NCBI RefSeq assembly: GCF_007655005.1
Contig: NZ_SZVW01000006.1
Coordinates: 355,523 to 419,522 of the forward strand
DNA from: Streptomyces tibetensis
Lineage (GTDB): Bacteria; Actinomycetota; Actinomycetes; Streptomycetales; Streptomycetaceae
DNA length: 64,000 nucleotides
Direction of reading: 5' to 3'
The notes beneath the pieces were generated by a model. That model saw only the letters and a list, made by a program, of their open reading frames with translations. It ran no database searches and had not been told where the DNA came from. Shown here piece by piece: positions 8,693 through 17,173 of the stretch. The position numbers and the translations under genes are program-made. Numbering within the stretch: the stretch's first letter is position 1; the number at the start of each line of letters is the position of its first letter.

Positions 8693-11071
8693 ATGGCTGA
8701 CGCAATGGTGCTCCAGGCCCAGAAATGGGTCAACGCCACCTACAAGAACGTTTCCGGCTACAACCTTGTCACGGAAGACGGCAAGACCGGCTGGAACACC
8801 ATGTATTCCCTGACTCGCGCGCTGCAGCACGAACTCGGCATCACAGCGCTGTCCGATGCGTTCGGGCCGACGACGCTGTCGAAGCTGCAGGCCAAGGGCT
8901 CCATCAAGATCGGCGAGTCCAACGAGAACATCGTCAAGATCATCCAGTGCGGGATGTACTGCAAGGGCTACAGCGCGGGCGCCATCGACGGGCAGATGTC
9001 CTCGGCGACCCAGAGCGGCATCAACACGATGATGCAGCACATGGGTCTTTCGCCCTTCTATATCGACGGCACCGTACGCCCCAAGGTGTTCAAGGCCCTG
9101 CTGACCATGGACTCCTACATATTCCTCTCCGGCGGACTGGAGCAGATCCGCTTTCTGCAGCAGTGGCTCAACGGCCGCTACTTCGAGAAGTCCACCTTCT
9201 TCATCGGCCCGTGCGACGGCTTCTTCTCCCGGGACGCCCAGCAGGCGCTGATGAAGGGCATCCAGTACGAGTCGGGCATCCCCGAGGACCAGGCCACGGG
9301 TGTCTTCGGCCCCGCTACCGTCGCCGGGCTGAAGGCCCACACCCTCTCGGAGGGCGACACCGGCACGTGGGTGCAGCTCTTCGCCGGCGCGTGCGTGGCG
9401 AACGGCCCCTCGAACACGAGCGGTGACATCGCCACCTTCGGCAACACCTTCGACGCGGACCTCGCGGACTGGGTCAGGAAGTTCCAGAGCTTCTCCGCGA
9501 TCAGCCAGACCGGCAAGGCCGACTTCGACACCTGGGCACAGCTGCTCGTCTCCTACGGGAACCCCGATCGCCCGGTCAACGCCTGCGACACCCGGTTCAC
9601 CATCACCGCCCAGCGGGCAGCGGCTCTCTACGACGCCGGATACCGCGCCGTGGGCCGCTACCTGGACGAGCCGGCCGGAAGCACCCTGAACAAGGAGATC
9701 CAGCCGGGCGAGCTGGACGCGATCTTCTCCGCCGGGCTGAGCGTCATACCCATCTGGCAGTACGACGCAAGCAGTCTCGCGGACTTCAAGTACAGCAACG
9801 GCTACCGCCACGGCAGCCTGGCGCACGCCCGGGCCGAGGGGTACGGCTTCAACAGGAGCACGGTCATCTACTTCGCGGTCGACTACGACGCCACCGCGGC
9901 GGACATGGACCGGATCATCGACTACTTCTCCGGCGTGAACGACGCACTCAAGAGCAACGGCAGCAAGTACATATGCGGTGTCTACGGCTCACGAAACGTG
10001 TGCGCCAGCGTCTCCGGGGGCGCTTATGTGCCGTACGCGTACGTCTCCGGTATGTCCTACGGCTTCTCCGGCAACCTCGGCTTCCCGCTGCCTCAGAACT
10101 GGACGTTCAACCAGATCAAGGAATACGACTTCACCAGCGGTTCGGACAGCTTCGGACTGGACCGGGTGGCGCACCGCCCCGGGTCCGACTTCGGGCAGAA
10201 GTCGGTCGGCGACACGGGCGCCTCGCCGGTCGAGGAGTTCATCGCCTACGTTCAGACGGTGTACGACGCCGCCGTCTCCTACGGCAAGGGCGATCCGAAC
10301 GAACTCTCGTTGCAGTTCATGCGCTGGGACAAGTACACCGACTCCCGGTGGAGAGCGCTGTTCGGTGAGGTCGACGACGCGTTCATCACCTACGCCTCCG
10401 GCCGGGGGATCGGGCGATCGAGGGACTACGCGTACACGGACCCGTCGATGGGCGTCGTCATCAACCCGGACCACCTGGTCGCGAGCGCCAGCGGGTACTT
10501 CCTGAAGGGGAATGCCGGAGTGGGCAAGGCGAACCGCGCCGAACTGGCGAGCTGGGGCGGGGACCTGCTCACGTTCTACGGCGAGTGGAGTCGCTCGGAC
10601 AACGCGTCACCACTGGACTTCTGCCGCAAGACGCTGTGCCGGCCCGATGTCGCGTCCACGTTCGCGCTGGGCGACCTCATCGAGGACATCGACGGATTCC
10701 TGGTCGCCCAGCGCCTCAAGGACAACGGCGGCACGAACATCGTCGACGAACTGAAGAGAATCCTCATCGGGACAGGTCATCTGACACGCTTCAGCGACTT
10801 CAAGCTGTACCGGTTCGGCGGTGTCACGAGCAACATCGGAACCACTGCGAAGGCGTTCCTGGAGGACCAGATAGATGACACCCTGCTGTCTTCCACTCGC
10901 GCCCTCCTCATTCAGCGGAACTGTCCACTGGGCAAGGAACCGTGGAACGAGTTCGACTCCGTCATGAGCGAGTTCTACGCGGGTTTCACCGAGACGCTGC
11001 AGAATCTCATCGGGCAGCAGGTGGCCCGCCGCGCGAAGTTCCTCGCCGCGCAGAAGGCGGAAAAGGGGTAG
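8693..11071 (+). CDS. Peptidoglycan-binding/DUF1906 (Rv2525c-like glycoside-hydrolase-fold) protein
   Basis: 792 residues in three parts. Residues about 1-300 hold repeated peptidoglycan-binding-like segments (FGPTTLSKLQ, GAIDGQMSSATQSGINTMMQ, GVFGPATVAGL). Residues about 305-495 match DUF1906, a TIM-barrel glycoside-hydrolase-like domain (YRAVGRYLDEPAG, VIPIWQYDA, GYGFNRSTVIYFAVDYDA, GVYGSRNVC). The last 290 residues are unassigned and contain WGGDLLTFYGEW and FALGDLIEDIDGFLVAQRL. DUF1906 proteins are thought to act on cell-wall glycans, but activity is poorly established. There is no signal peptide, although the neighbours are exported. The start is ATG 8693; a weak AAGGG lies 12 bases upstream. 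The downstream membrane-protein gene begins almost at once. Confidence 0.85.
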   Translation: MADAMVLQAQKWVNATYKNVSGYNLVTEDGKTGWNTMYSLTRALQHELGITALSDAFGPTTLSKLQAKGSIKIGESNENIVKIIQCGMYCKGYSAGAIDGQMSSATQSGINTMMQHMGLSPFYIDGTVRPKVFKALLTMDSYIFLSGGLEQIRFLQQWLNGRYFEKSTFFIGPCDGFFSRDAQQALMKGIQYESGIPEDQATGVFGPATVAGLKAHTLSEGDTGTWVQLFAGACVANGPSNTSGDIATFGNTFDADLADWVRKFQSFSAISQTGKADFDTWAQLLVSYGNPDRPVNACDTRFTITAQRAAALYDAGYRAVGRYLDEPAGSTLNKEIQPGELDAIFSAGLSVIPIWQYDASSLADFKYSNGYRHGSLAHARAEGYGFNRSTVIYFAVDYDATAADMDRIIDYFSGVNDALKSNGSKYICGVYGSRNVCASVSGGAYVPYAYVSGMSYGFSGNLGFPLPQNWTFNQIKEYDFTSGSDSFGLDRVAHRPGSDFGQKSVGDTGASPVEEFIAYVQTVYDAAVSYGKGDPNELSLQFMRWDKYTDSRWRALFGEVDDAFITYASGRGIGRSRDYAYTDPSMGVVINPDHLVASASGYFLKGNAGVGKANRAELASWGGDLLTFYGEWSRSDNASPLDFCRKTLCRPDVASTFALGDLIEDIDGFLVAQRLKDNGGTNIVDELKRILIGTGHLTRFSDFKLYRFGGVTSNIGTTAKAFLEDQIDDTLLSSTRALLIQRNCPLGKEPWNEFDSVMSEFYAGFTETLQNLIGQQVARRAKFLAAQKAEKG

Positions 11072-11077
11072 TTGCAC

Positions 11078-11503
11078 ATGATCCTGATCGGCGCGTTGCT
11101 CGTCGCGAGCGGGGTCACTGCGGCGGTGGGAGTCGTGGTGATCCTCATCCTGCTGAGCCATCCGCCGCTGCCCGTGCCGAAACTGTATGCGCTCATCGCC
11201 CTGATCCTCCTCTCCCTGGCGGTGGCGCTGTACTGCTACGGCTGGTTCTCGGTCAGCTTGGGTGGACCCTTTCCCGAGCTGTGCAAGAGCGAGAACGACG
11301 CCGGAGCCGAACTGGCGGCGATCAGGCAACAGTACTGGCCCCTTCGCAGTGCCTGCCTGTACTCCGACGGATCCACCGTGGAGTACGTCTCGATGTCGAT
11401 CAACGTGGTCGTGTGCCTGTCGGCGGGTGTCGGCCTCGTCTCGGCCGGCACCTCCGTATTCCTGCGCAAGCGGGTCGGACAATCTTCTGGAGCTACCTCA
11501 TGA
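11078..11503 (+). CDS. Small integral membrane protein, unknown function
   Basis: 141 residues with three predicted membrane segments: an N-terminal one (ILIGALLVASGVTAAVGVVV), a second (LYALIALILLSLAVALYCYG) and a C-terminal one (SMSINVVVCLSAGVGLVSAG). The external loop between segments two and three has two Cys (ELCKS, SACLYS) that could form a disulfide. I do not recognise the family. AAAAGGGG at 11061-11068 fits ATG 11078 better than the TTG at 11072. Its stop overlaps the next start (ATGA at 11500-11503), so it is translationally coupled to the Tat-exported protein. Confidence 0.75.
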   Translation: MILIGALLVASGVTAAVGVVVILILLSHPPLPVPKLYALIALILLSLAVALYCYGWFSVSLGGPFPELCKSENDAGAELAAIRQQYWPLRSACLYSDGSTVEYVSMSINVVVCLSAGVGLVSAGTSVFLRKRVGQSSGATS

Positions 11504-12186
11504 ACGCCAAGTTCTCGCGCCGCACCGCGCTCAAACGATTCACCGGTCTCGTGGCCGGATCGGCACTGCTCACCACCGGGGAGGGCATTCTCGCCCCTCT
11601 CACCGCCCAAGCCGCCGGCAACTCGTGGAACAAGTCCAGATCGGCGAACGGCTGGGATGTTCTCCCCGGCTCCCCGGGCACCGCCACCTACGACATACCG
11701 GGAACGAATCTCCAAGTCACCCTGCGAGAGGGGGATGTGGGGACCGTCCTGTCCTATGTGGCACAACGCTTCCACTACGACGTCGCCGAGCTCGAAGCGG
11801 GCCGCGGGCAGATCATCGGGTACAGCGACGCTCTGCACGTGAAGGCGGACTTCGAATCCAACCATCTGTCAGGCACGGCGTTGGCGCTGTACCCGGAAAG
11901 CTATCCGCTCGGCGTCACGGGGAATCTCTTCCCCTACCAGGTCACGGCGATCCGGGACATCCTCGCCGAGCTGCAGGGCGTCATCAAGTGGGGCGGCGAC
12001 ATGGAGCCGGCCAAGGAGTCGACCTTCTTCGTCGACGTCCCACCGGGCTCTGCGAAGCTCGCCCAGGTCGCGGAGACCCTCAGGCAGTGGAGACTCACTC
12101 CCGGCAAGGGAGCCGGGACCCAGAACATAGAGGACCCCAAGCGCATCACAGCGGCGAAGAAACTGGCGAGCAAGCAGGCGGCCTGA
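11500..12186 (+). CDS. Tat-exported M15-like (DD-peptidase fold) protein with lost metal ligands
   Basis: 228 residues. The twin-arginine signal FSRRTALKRFTGLVAG predicts Tat export. The mature part aligns by eye with actinobacterial M15 D-Ala-D-Ala carboxypeptidases: SNHLSGTALAL, SYPLGVTGN, VTAIRDILAEL, VIKWGGD. Active M15 enzymes have H..GTA.D and, after WGGD, an MHFE motif. Here His122 is kept, but the Asp position is Ala129, the His of MHFE is Phe176 and its Glu is Val178. It probably cannot bind zinc or hydrolyse a peptide and may act as a wall-binding or regulatory pseudoenzyme. It is coupled to the membrane protein by an ATGA overlap and ends the run before a strong terminator. The fold call rests on motif spacing only. 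Confidence 0.7.
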   Translation: MNAKFSRRTALKRFTGLVAGSALLTTGEGILAPLTAQAAGNSWNKSRSANGWDVLPGSPGTATYDIPGTNLQVTLREGDVGTVLSYVAQRFHYDVAELEAGRGQIIGYSDALHVKADFESNHLSGTALALYPESYPLGVTGNLFPYQVTAIRDILAELQGVIKWGGDMEPAKESTFFVDVPPGSAKLAQVAETLRQWRLTPGKGAGTQNIEDPKRITAAKKLASKQAA

Positions 12187-12218
12187 CCCAGGCACGGGCA
12201 CGGGCACGGGCACAGGCC

Positions 12219-12252
12219 CAGGTGGCCGGGACGACCTTTTCCCGGCCACCTG
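12219..12252 (+). terminator. Intrinsic terminator closing the envelope-protein gene set
   Basis: A perfect 12-bp stem CAGGTGGCCGGG/CCCGGCCACCTG with a ten-base loop, 33 bp past the M15-like gene. A short GGGCAC triplication precedes it. Confidence 0.75.
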
Positions 12253-12355
12253 CGCCCCCCGCCGAGATCGTCGGCAGACCCGTTTCCCCTGCGTGTCCGA
12301 GTCCGTCGACGTGCCGGCGGCTCCCCCCCCACCATGGGTCCCGCCCGGCCCCTCC

Positions 12356-13396
12356 CTACCGGGGCAGCACCACGACATACGCGGCCGGTTCGCGGTCCGC
12401 CGAGGCCATCAGGGCCGTGCGGATCACCGTGGCCTGCTGTTCGGGGGAGTCGCGCAGCTTCCTCGGCGTGACGTGGACGACCGTGATGCCCAGCCGCTCC
12501 AGGTGCTCGCGCTTGCGGGCGTACTCGGACCACAGGGCGTCGTCGTCCTGCCGGGGCGCCCGGGTGTCGAGTTCCACCGCCACCGCCTGGTCGGGCCAGT
12601 ACGCGTCGAGTCCGCCGAGATAGGGCCCGCCGGGCAGGCGCAGGTCGACGTTCCAGACCGGGTCGGGCAGGCCGTACTCGGCGATCATGCGGTACAGGCG
12701 GTCCTCCGCGCGGGCCCGGCCCTCGGCGAGCAGGGACTCCACCGCGTCCACGACGTGGGGGCGGCTCAGCAGCCGGGCCTGGTTCAGCTCGCGGACCACC
12801 GCCGTCGGGTCGCAGTGGGAGCCGCGGACCGCCTCCGTGAGCAGCCGGCGGACGATGCCCGCGTCGGCGAGTCCCGCCACCGCGTCGGCCAGCGCCCGGG
12901 CCACCGGTGCCACCGGCACCCCCGTGACCTGTTCCGGGTCGGGCAGGACGGGCGTGCGGACGATGCGCGCGCAGCCCGTGGACCGCAGCCGCCGCAGCCG
13001 CGGGACCAGGACGTCGATCGCGTCCAGGGAGGGCAGCGGGGGAGTGGAGGAGAAGCCGTGCAGCGTCAGCGCGGCCAGGCCGGTGATCATCACCTCGGGG
13101 TAGGCGGCGGCGTGCGGCCGGCTCGCGCCGGGCTGGGCCGGTACCCCGGAGCCGCGCTCCCGCGCCGCGTACATGAGCACCGCGTGCAGCCGCTCCTCGC
13201 TGGTCGGCGGGCCCGGGTGGAGCAGCACGACACCCGGCAGGAGCTGCTGCCAGGGGCCGCCCGCACGGCACTGCTCATTCGTCTCGGCCGTCGAGACGCC
13301 GTGCGCGCGGAGCTGGGCCGTTGTCAGCACGCGCGGGCGGCCACCGCCCGACAGGTCGTGCAGGGGGCGGGGGGAGAGCGGGGCGTTGTGGGTCAT
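12356..13396 (-). CDS. AbiEi/DUF559-like protein (winged-helix N-terminus, Vsr-type nuclease-like C-terminus)
   Basis: 346 residues from ATG 13396. The first third (LTTAQLRAHGVST, WQQLLPGVVLLHPG, SEERLHAVLMYAA) resembles the AbiEi-type N-terminal domain of many actinobacterial orphan proteins. The C-terminal 110 residues (GGLDAYWPDQAVAVELDTRA, YARKREHLERLGITVVHVTPRKL) resemble the DUF559/Vsr restriction-endonuclease fold, with D and VELD as possible metal-site residues. Whether it cuts DNA is unknown. The gene is solitary, with no AbiEii-like toxin beside it. A strong AAGGAGGG lies at 13421-13428, 24 bases from the ATG, so an in-frame TTG at 13405 is a possible alternative start. Confidence 0.65.
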   Translation of the reverse strand: MTHNAPLSPRPLHDLSGGGRPRVLTTAQLRAHGVSTAETNEQCRAGGPWQQLLPGVVLLHPGPPTSEERLHAVLMYAARERGSGVPAQPGASRPHAAAYPEVMITGLAALTLHGFSSTPPLPSLDAIDVLVPRLRRLRSTGCARIVRTPVLPDPEQVTGVPVAPVARALADAVAGLADAGIVRRLLTEAVRGSHCDPTAVVRELNQARLLSRPHVVDAVESLLAEGRARAEDRLYRMIAEYGLPDPVWNVDLRLPGGPYLGGLDAYWPDQAVAVELDTRAPRQDDDALWSEYARKREHLERLGITVVHVTPRKLRDSPEQQATVIRTALMASADREPAAYVVVLPR

Positions 13397-13501
13397 GACC
13401 CGCAATTTCCCGCGTTCCGACCCTCCTTGAACCGCTGTTACAGGTCCGTCGACAAATGCGGACAACCCGGCACTAAAGGACGGATGTTCGGATGCCGAAA
13501 G

Positions 13502-13531
13502 CCCCTGGTCCGTTCGGGTGCGGACCAGGGG
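13502..13531 (-). terminator. Intrinsic terminator of pepN
   Basis: A perfect 11-bp stem CCCCTGGTCCG/CGGACCAGGGG with an eight-base loop lies 62 bp beyond the pepN stop in the direction of transcription. Confidence 0.7.
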
Positions 13532-13592
13532 TTACGGCTCACGGGGCACTCATCTCGTAACGAAGGCGGAACGCCCCGATCTCAGGCCAAAG

Positions 13593-16172
13593 CTACTGGT
13601 CAGCGGCCTCGTCGCACGCCTGTCCACGCAACGCCCGTGCCAGGTCGTCACGGGATTCCAGCACCAGCCGGCGCAGCGCCGGGGCCGCCCCCTTGTGGGC
13701 GTCCAGCCACGCGTCCGTGGCGTCAAGCGTCTCCTGCGACTGCTGGAGCGAGGGGAACAGGCCCTGCACCACGTGCATGCCGATCTGGATCGACCGCTCG
13801 GCCCACACCCGCTCGATCGCCGCGAAGTACTTTCCGGCGTACGGCGCGATCAGCTCACGCTGCGAGCCCTGGGAGAAGCCCGCGATGGTCGCCTCCACCA
13901 TGGCGTTGGACAGCGCGTCCGACTCCACGACCTGCGCCCACGCCTGCGCCTTGACCGCCTCGGACGGGCGGGCGGCCAGACAGCGCACCTGGTGGCGCTT
14001 GCCTGAGGCCGTGTCGTCCCGGGCCAGCTCCTCGGTCAGCGCCTTCTCGTCGAGGGCCCCGTGTGCGGCGAGCGGCTCCAGGAACACCCAGCGCAGCTCC
14101 TGGTCGAGGGCGAGGCCCTCGATCGTCGCCGTGCCCGCGAGCAGGTCCCGCAGTAGCTCGAAGTCGGCCTCGGTAGCGGCCGTCCGGGCGAAGAAGCGCG
14201 CCCAGGCGAGCTGGTGCTCGCTGCCCGGCCCGGCCGCGTACAGCTCGCGCCGGGCTCCCTCGGCGAGCAGTCGCGCGGCCGTCTCGCGGCGGGCGGGCGC
14301 CGTGTAGTGCGTGACCGCCGACTCCGCCCACGCGTGCAGCATCTGCACGACGCCGATCTCGGACTCGCGCCCGCCGAAGCGCAGCACCAGGTCCACGAAG
14401 TCCCGGGCCGGCAGCAGCGCGTCGCGCGTCATGTTCCACAGCGCCGACCAGCACAGGGCGCGCGCCAGCGGGTCGGTGATCGCGCCAAGGTGCTCGCGCA
14501 GGGTCGCCAGCGAGGTCTCGTCGAAGCGGATCTTGCAGTAGGTCAGGTCGTCGTCGTTGACCAGGACCAGGTCCGGCGCCTCGGCACCGGCCAGTTCCGC
14601 GACGACCGTCCGCGCGCCGTCGACGTCCGTCTCCACGCGTGCGTAGCGCTCCAGTGTGCCGCCGTCCGTCACCCGGTACAGGCCGACGGCCACCCGGTGC
14701 GGACGCAGTTCCGGGTGGGACTCGGCCGCCTCCTGGACCACCGCCAGTTCCTCGACGCGGCCGTCCGCGCCCAGCAGCACCTGCGGGGTCAGCGAGTTCA
14801 CCCCGGCCGTCTGCAGCCAGGACCGCGACCAGGCGCTCATGTCCCGGCCGCTGGTCTCCTCCAGCACCGACAGCAGGTCACCGAGGCGCGTGTTGCCGTA
14901 GGCGTGCCGCTTGAAGTAGCGCCGGGCGCCCTCCAGGAACGCCTCCTCGCCCACGTACGCCACGAGCTGCTTCAGCACCGACGCGCCCTTGGCGTACGTG
15001 ATGCCGTCGAAGTTGAGCTTGGCGTCCTGGAGGTCGCGGATGTCCGCCGTGATCGGGTGCGTGGAGGGCAGCTGATCCGCGCGGTAGGCCCAGGCCTTGC
15101 GGCGGTTGGCGAAGGTGATCCAGCCGCCCGCGAAACGAGTCGCGCCGACCAGCGAGAACGCGCCCATGAAGTCCGCGAAGGACTCCTTCAGCCACAGGTC
15201 GTCCCACCACTCCATGGTGACCAGGTCGCCGAACCACATGTGCGCCATCTCGTGCAGGATGACGTTGGCCCGGCCCTCGTAGGAGGCCTGCGTCACCTTC
15301 CCGCGGAAGATGAACTCCTCCCGGAACGTCACCAGCCCCGGGTTCTCCATCGCGCCGAGGTTGTACTCCGGCACGAACGCCTGGTCGTACTTCCCGAACG
15401 GGTACGGGTAGTCGAAGTGGTCGTGGAAGAAGTCCAGGCCCTGCTTGGTGACCAGGAAGACGTCGTCGGCGTCGAAGTGCGGCGCGAGGCCCTTGCGGCA
15501 CAGGGCGCCGAGCGGGATCTCCAGCGTCGTGCCGTCCGGATACGTACGCGTATAAGAGTCCGTCACGTAGTGATACGGGCCCGCCACCACACACGTGATG
15601 TACGTCGAGATCGGCTTGGTCTCGGCGAACCGCCACACCCCGTCGGCCTGCTCGCCGGCCCCGTTGCTCCACACCGTCCAGCCCTCGGGCGCCCGCACCT
15701 CGAAGCGGTAGGGGGCCTTGAGGTCGGGCTGCTCGAAGTTCGCGAAGACCCGGCGGGAGTCGGCCGGCTCGTACTGCGTGTACAGGTACACCTCGCCGTC
15801 CTCGGGGTCGACGAAGCGGTGCATGCCCTCGCCGGTACGGGAGTAGGCGCACTGGGCGTCGACCACCAGCTCGTTGTCCGCGGCGAGGTCCTCCAGCGTG
15901 ATCCGGGAGCCGTCGAAGACCTCTCCGGGGTCCAGATCGCGGCCGTTGAGCGAGACGGCCGTCACACTCGGGGCGATCAGGTCCGCGAAGGTGCTCGTCC
16001 CGGGCTCGTTGCAGCGGAAGCGGACCGTCGTCACGGAGCGGAAGGTGCGGGGCCCGTCCCCGGGGTCCTCACCGACCGCGGACCGCAGGTCGAGGGACAC
16101 CTCGTACCCGTCGACGCTCAGCAGGGCGGCCCGCTCCCGGGCCTCGTCGCGGGACAGATTCTCACCGGGCAC
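13593..16172 (-). CDS. pepN: Aminopeptidase N (M1 zinc metallopeptidase)
   Basis: 859 residues, the usual length for actinobacterial PepN. It removes N-terminal amino acids from peptides in the cytoplasm; there is no signal peptide. The exopeptidase motif GAMENPG and the zinc site HEMAH (His307, Glu308, His311) with the third ligand Glu330 in LWLKESFADF are intact. An ERAP1-like C-terminal helical domain follows. I set the start at GTG 16172 because GAGGAG (16181-16186) is then eight bases upstream. A GTG three codons earlier (16181) would overlap the ribosome site. It is transcribed alone and divergent from the Rv2466c-like gene. Confidence 0.96.
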   Translation of the reverse strand: MPGENLSRDEARERAALLSVDGYEVSLDLRSAVGEDPGDGPRTFRSVTTVRFRCNEPGTSTFADLIAPSVTAVSLNGRDLDPGEVFDGSRITLEDLAADNELVVDAQCAYSRTGEGMHRFVDPEDGEVYLYTQYEPADSRRVFANFEQPDLKAPYRFEVRAPEGWTVWSNGAGEQADGVWRFAETKPISTYITCVVAGPYHYVTDSYTRTYPDGTTLEIPLGALCRKGLAPHFDADDVFLVTKQGLDFFHDHFDYPYPFGKYDQAFVPEYNLGAMENPGLVTFREEFIFRGKVTQASYEGRANVILHEMAHMWFGDLVTMEWWDDLWLKESFADFMGAFSLVGATRFAGGWITFANRRKAWAYRADQLPSTHPITADIRDLQDAKLNFDGITYAKGASVLKQLVAYVGEEAFLEGARRYFKRHAYGNTRLGDLLSVLEETSGRDMSAWSRSWLQTAGVNSLTPQVLLGADGRVEELAVVQEAAESHPELRPHRVAVGLYRVTDGGTLERYARVETDVDGARTVVAELAGAEAPDLVLVNDDDLTYCKIRFDETSLATLREHLGAITDPLARALCWSALWNMTRDALLPARDFVDLVLRFGGRESEIGVVQMLHAWAESAVTHYTAPARRETAARLLAEGARRELYAAGPGSEHQLAWARFFARTAATEADFELLRDLLAGTATIEGLALDQELRWVFLEPLAAHGALDEKALTEELARDDTASGKRHQVRCLAARPSEAVKAQAWAQVVESDALSNAMVEATIAGFSQGSQRELIAPYAGKYFAAIERVWAERSIQIGMHVVQGLFPSLQQSQETLDATDAWLDAHKGAAPALRRLVLESRDDLARALRGQACDEAADQ

Positions 16173-16309
16173 GGGCGGCACTCCTCGGATGTCGTGGGGT
16201 ACGGCTGAACAGGACCGATCCTGCCACGTGCACCTGACACGGGGCAGCCGGGAATGAGGCGAGCGCGTACCGGCGTTGCCGGAGAAACGGTTGCCTTTCG
16301 AGGAGAGAC

Positions 16310-16948
16310 ATGTCGGACAAGACCCCCGTCGACTTCTGGTTCGACCCGCTGTGCCCCTGGGCCTGGATGACCTCCCGCTGGGTGCTGGAGGTGGAGAAGG
16401 TCAGGGACATCGAGGTCCGCTGGCATCTCATGAGCCTCGCCGTCCTGAACGAGAACAGGCTGGACGAGCTGCCCGAGGAGTACCGCGAGCTGCTGGAGAC
16501 CAAGGCGTGGGGCCCCGTCCGGGTCGTCATAGCGGCGCAGCAGGAGCACGGCGCGGAGGTCCTCGGCGACTTCTACACCGCGCTCGGCACCCGCATCCAC
16601 AACCAGGCCGAGGGCCCCGGCAAGGAGACGGTCGCCGCCGCCCTGAAGGACGTGGGCCTGCCCGAGTCCCTCCTGGAGCACTGGGACTCCACCCCGTACG
16701 AGCCGGAGCTGCGCGCCTCCCACCAGGAGGGCATCGACAAGGTCGGGCAGGACGTCGGCACCCCGGTCATCGCCGTGCCCGGCCCCGACGGCGAGCAAAT
16801 CGCCTTCTTCGGCCCGGTCGTCACCCCGGCCCCGCAGGGCGAGGAGGCCGGCCGCCTCTGGGACGGCACCCTCGCCGTGGCCTCGGTCCCCGGCTTCTAC
16901 GAGATCAAGCGCACCCGCACCAAGGGCCCGGACTTCTCCAACCTGTAG
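16310..16948 (+). CDS. DsbA/thioredoxin-fold protein, Rv2466c-like (mycothiol-dependent reductase family)
   Basis: 212 residues, cytoplasmic. The N-terminal DFWFDPLCPWAWMTSRW matches the actinobacterial Rv2466c family, a thioredoxin fold with a helical insertion. Mycobacterial Rv2466c uses a CPWC active site with mycothiol. Here the motif is CPWA, leaving one Cys, which suits a monothiol mechanism or a glutathione-S-transferase-like role. The cis-Pro segment DVGTPVIAVPG and the C-terminal DFSNL are also family-like. AGGAG at 16301-16305 precedes ATG 16310. It is a single gene, convergent with the zinc-ribbon gene at 16952. Confidence 0.88.
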   Translation: MSDKTPVDFWFDPLCPWAWMTSRWVLEVEKVRDIEVRWHLMSLAVLNENRLDELPEEYRELLETKAWGPVRVVIAAQQEHGAEVLGDFYTALGTRIHNQAEGPGKETVAAALKDVGLPESLLEHWDSTPYEPELRASHQEGIDKVGQDVGTPVIAVPGPDGEQIAFFGPVVTPAPQGEEAGRLWDGTLAVASVPGFYEIKRTRTKGPDFSNL

Positions 16949-16951
16949 GGC

Positions 16952-17173
16952 TCACTGCGAGGCGTCGGCTCCCGGGTTCTGCAACTCCTCCGGGAGCCGG
17001 CCCCCACCGGCCCGATGGTCCCAGGGCTGATACCACCGGCAGCCCGCGGCGGTGCAGCGCCACAGGTCCGTGCGGTTCGTCCCGAGGGCCTTGCGCTCCT
17101 CGGGCTTGAGCGGCGTGAACACCTGTGTGCCGCTGCCCTTGCAGGTCGGGCAGTGCTTGTCCTTGAAGAACAT
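16952..17173 (-). CDS. Small zinc-ribbon protein
   Basis: 73 residues. CPTC near the N-terminus and CTAAGC in the middle form a Cys4 zinc-ribbon-like pair. The sequence CPTCKGSGTQVF resembles one half of a DnaJ-type zinc repeat. The function is unknown. The start (ATG 17171-17173) shares one base with the stop of the preceding glycerophosphodiesterase gene (TGATG), and GAGGAG lies just upstream, so it is translationally coupled as the last gene of the long minus-strand operon. The stop falls three bases past the end of the convergent Rv2466c-like gene. Confidence 0.75.
   Translation of the reverse strand: MFFKDKHCPTCKGSGTQVFTPLKPEERKALGTNRTDLWRCTAAGCRWYQPWDHRAGGGRLPEELQNPGADASQ

Noticed and set aside
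12190..12218. GGGCAC short tandem repeat as a functional element
   Set aside because: Only a few six-base copies just ahead of the terminator; too short to support a function.
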